Origin: JARICQ01 sp964428475
GTDB taxonomy: Bacteria > Bacillota > Clostridia > Tissierellales > Tissierellaceae
Assembly (NCBI GenBank): GCA_964428475.1
Contig: CAYRYO010000084.1
Span: 1 to 5,252 of the forward strand
Length of the DNA: 5,252 bases
Direction: 5' to 3'
Under the pieces are notes generated by a model. That model was given only the letters and a program-made list of their open reading frames with translations, was not told where the DNA came from and ran no database searches. Numbering within the stretch: the first letter of the stretch is position 1; each line of letters opens with the position of its first letter. Shown in pieces: positions 4,849 to 5,252 of this stretch. The position numbers were made by a program, and so were the translations under genes.

Positions 4849-5252
4849 TTATTTTCCTTGTTGCTTTTTATATGATGCTATTATTGTTGGCATGTTTACT
4901 GTAAGACCACCGTCTACTGTTATATCAGTTCCTGTTATAAAAGATGCCTTTTCATCAACAAGGAAACTAACAACAGATGAAATATCTTCAGGTCTTCCGT
5001 TTCTTCCTGCAGGTGTCATTGATTTCATGTAGTTCATTCTTTCAGGGTGAGCTTCTGCAGCTTTTTCTCCCATAGGTGTCATGATTATACCAGGTGAAAG
5101 TGAAATGATTCTTCCTCCCTTTTCACCAAAGGCAGCTGCATATTTTTCAACAAGCATGTGAACACCTTTCTTAGAAAAGTTATAAGCTACATCTGCGTTA
5201 TTTTGTACTACTTGAAGTAAAGCATCAATTGAGCCTTCCCTAGTAGGATTTA
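4849..5252 (-). CDS. Short-chain dehydrogenase/reductase (SDR), C-terminal part (cut by window edge)
   Basis: The open frame enters from the right edge and supplies 133 residues before TAA. An internal ATG at 5155-5157 is not the start, because the frame continues upstream with family-like sequence. The catalytic Y-x-x-x-K is YNFSK (visible residues 23-27), followed by GGRIISLSPGIIMTPM (45-60), which is the classical PG motif after beta 6. The C-terminal GRPEDISSVVSFLVDEKASF and ITGTDITVDGG (105-115) complete the classical SDR fold. The Rossmann TGxxxGxG motif, the NAG motif and the catalytic Ser are off the window. The stretch before the Tyr (NPTREGSIDALLQVVQNNAD) contains no Ser at the usual distance of about 13 residues. 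This suggests a longer Ser-Tyr loop, as in SDRs related to 3-alpha-hydroxysteroid dehydrogenase/carbonyl reductase. The substrate cannot be assigned. The gene is visibly richer in G+C than its neighbours and has its own terminator, so it is a separate unit. Confidence 0.92.
   Translation of the reverse strand, partial: NPTREGSIDALLQVVQNNADVAYNFSKKGVHMLVEKYAAAFGEKGGRIISLSPGIIMTPMGEKAAEAHPERMNYMKSMTPAGRNGRPEDISSVVSFLVDEKASFITGTDITVDGGLTVNMPTIIASYKKQQGK

Overview
The window is AT-rich DNA with strong AGGAGG-type ribosome binding sites, TTG and ATG starts and A/T-ending codons. This points to a low-GC Firmicute, most likely a member of the Clostridia. Every gene I can support lies on the minus strand, so transcription runs from the right edge to the left edge. 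TGA works as a normal stop here (the methyltransferase ends in TGA) and tryptophan is TGG, so the standard bacterial code applies.

Right edge (about 4800-5252): the C-terminal half of a classical short-chain dehydrogenase/reductase (SDR) ends in a clear intrinsic terminator. A 281-base stretch without a clear gene follows (4568-4848). It holds that terminator, AT-rich promoter-like sequence and a 13-codon open frame with a good Shine-Dalgarno sequence.

Centre-right (3950-4567): a gene resembling the zinc-dependent phospholipase C-like hydrolases of Clostridia has all five putative metal ligands. It is interrupted by a TGA at 4229-4231, and the same reading frame continues past it to give a family-length product. 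It is most simply a recent nonsense pseudogene, and it is the most interesting item in the window.

Left and centre (1-3886): a tightly spaced co-directional series follows. In transcription order it is a RimJ/RimL-type GNAT acetyltransferase, a class I SAM methyltransferase, a Cof-type HAD phosphatase, a second GNAT, a third (RimJ/RimL-like) GNAT, a 2H phosphoesterase of the LigT/YjcG type, and the start of a small clostridial inorganic-pyrophosphatase-like protein cut by the left edge. Gaps are roughly 18-63 bases with no convincing terminator, and most genes have a recognisable ribosome binding site of their own. Co-transcription is therefore likely.

The genes do not form a recognisable pathway. 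They look like a collection of small-molecule or protein-modifying enzymes, as is common in accessory parts of clostridial chromosomes. I see no tRNA, rRNA, CRISPR array, insertion sequence, integrase or phage gene. Apart from the in-frame TGA and the leader ahead of it, I found nothing that looks like an undescribed system.
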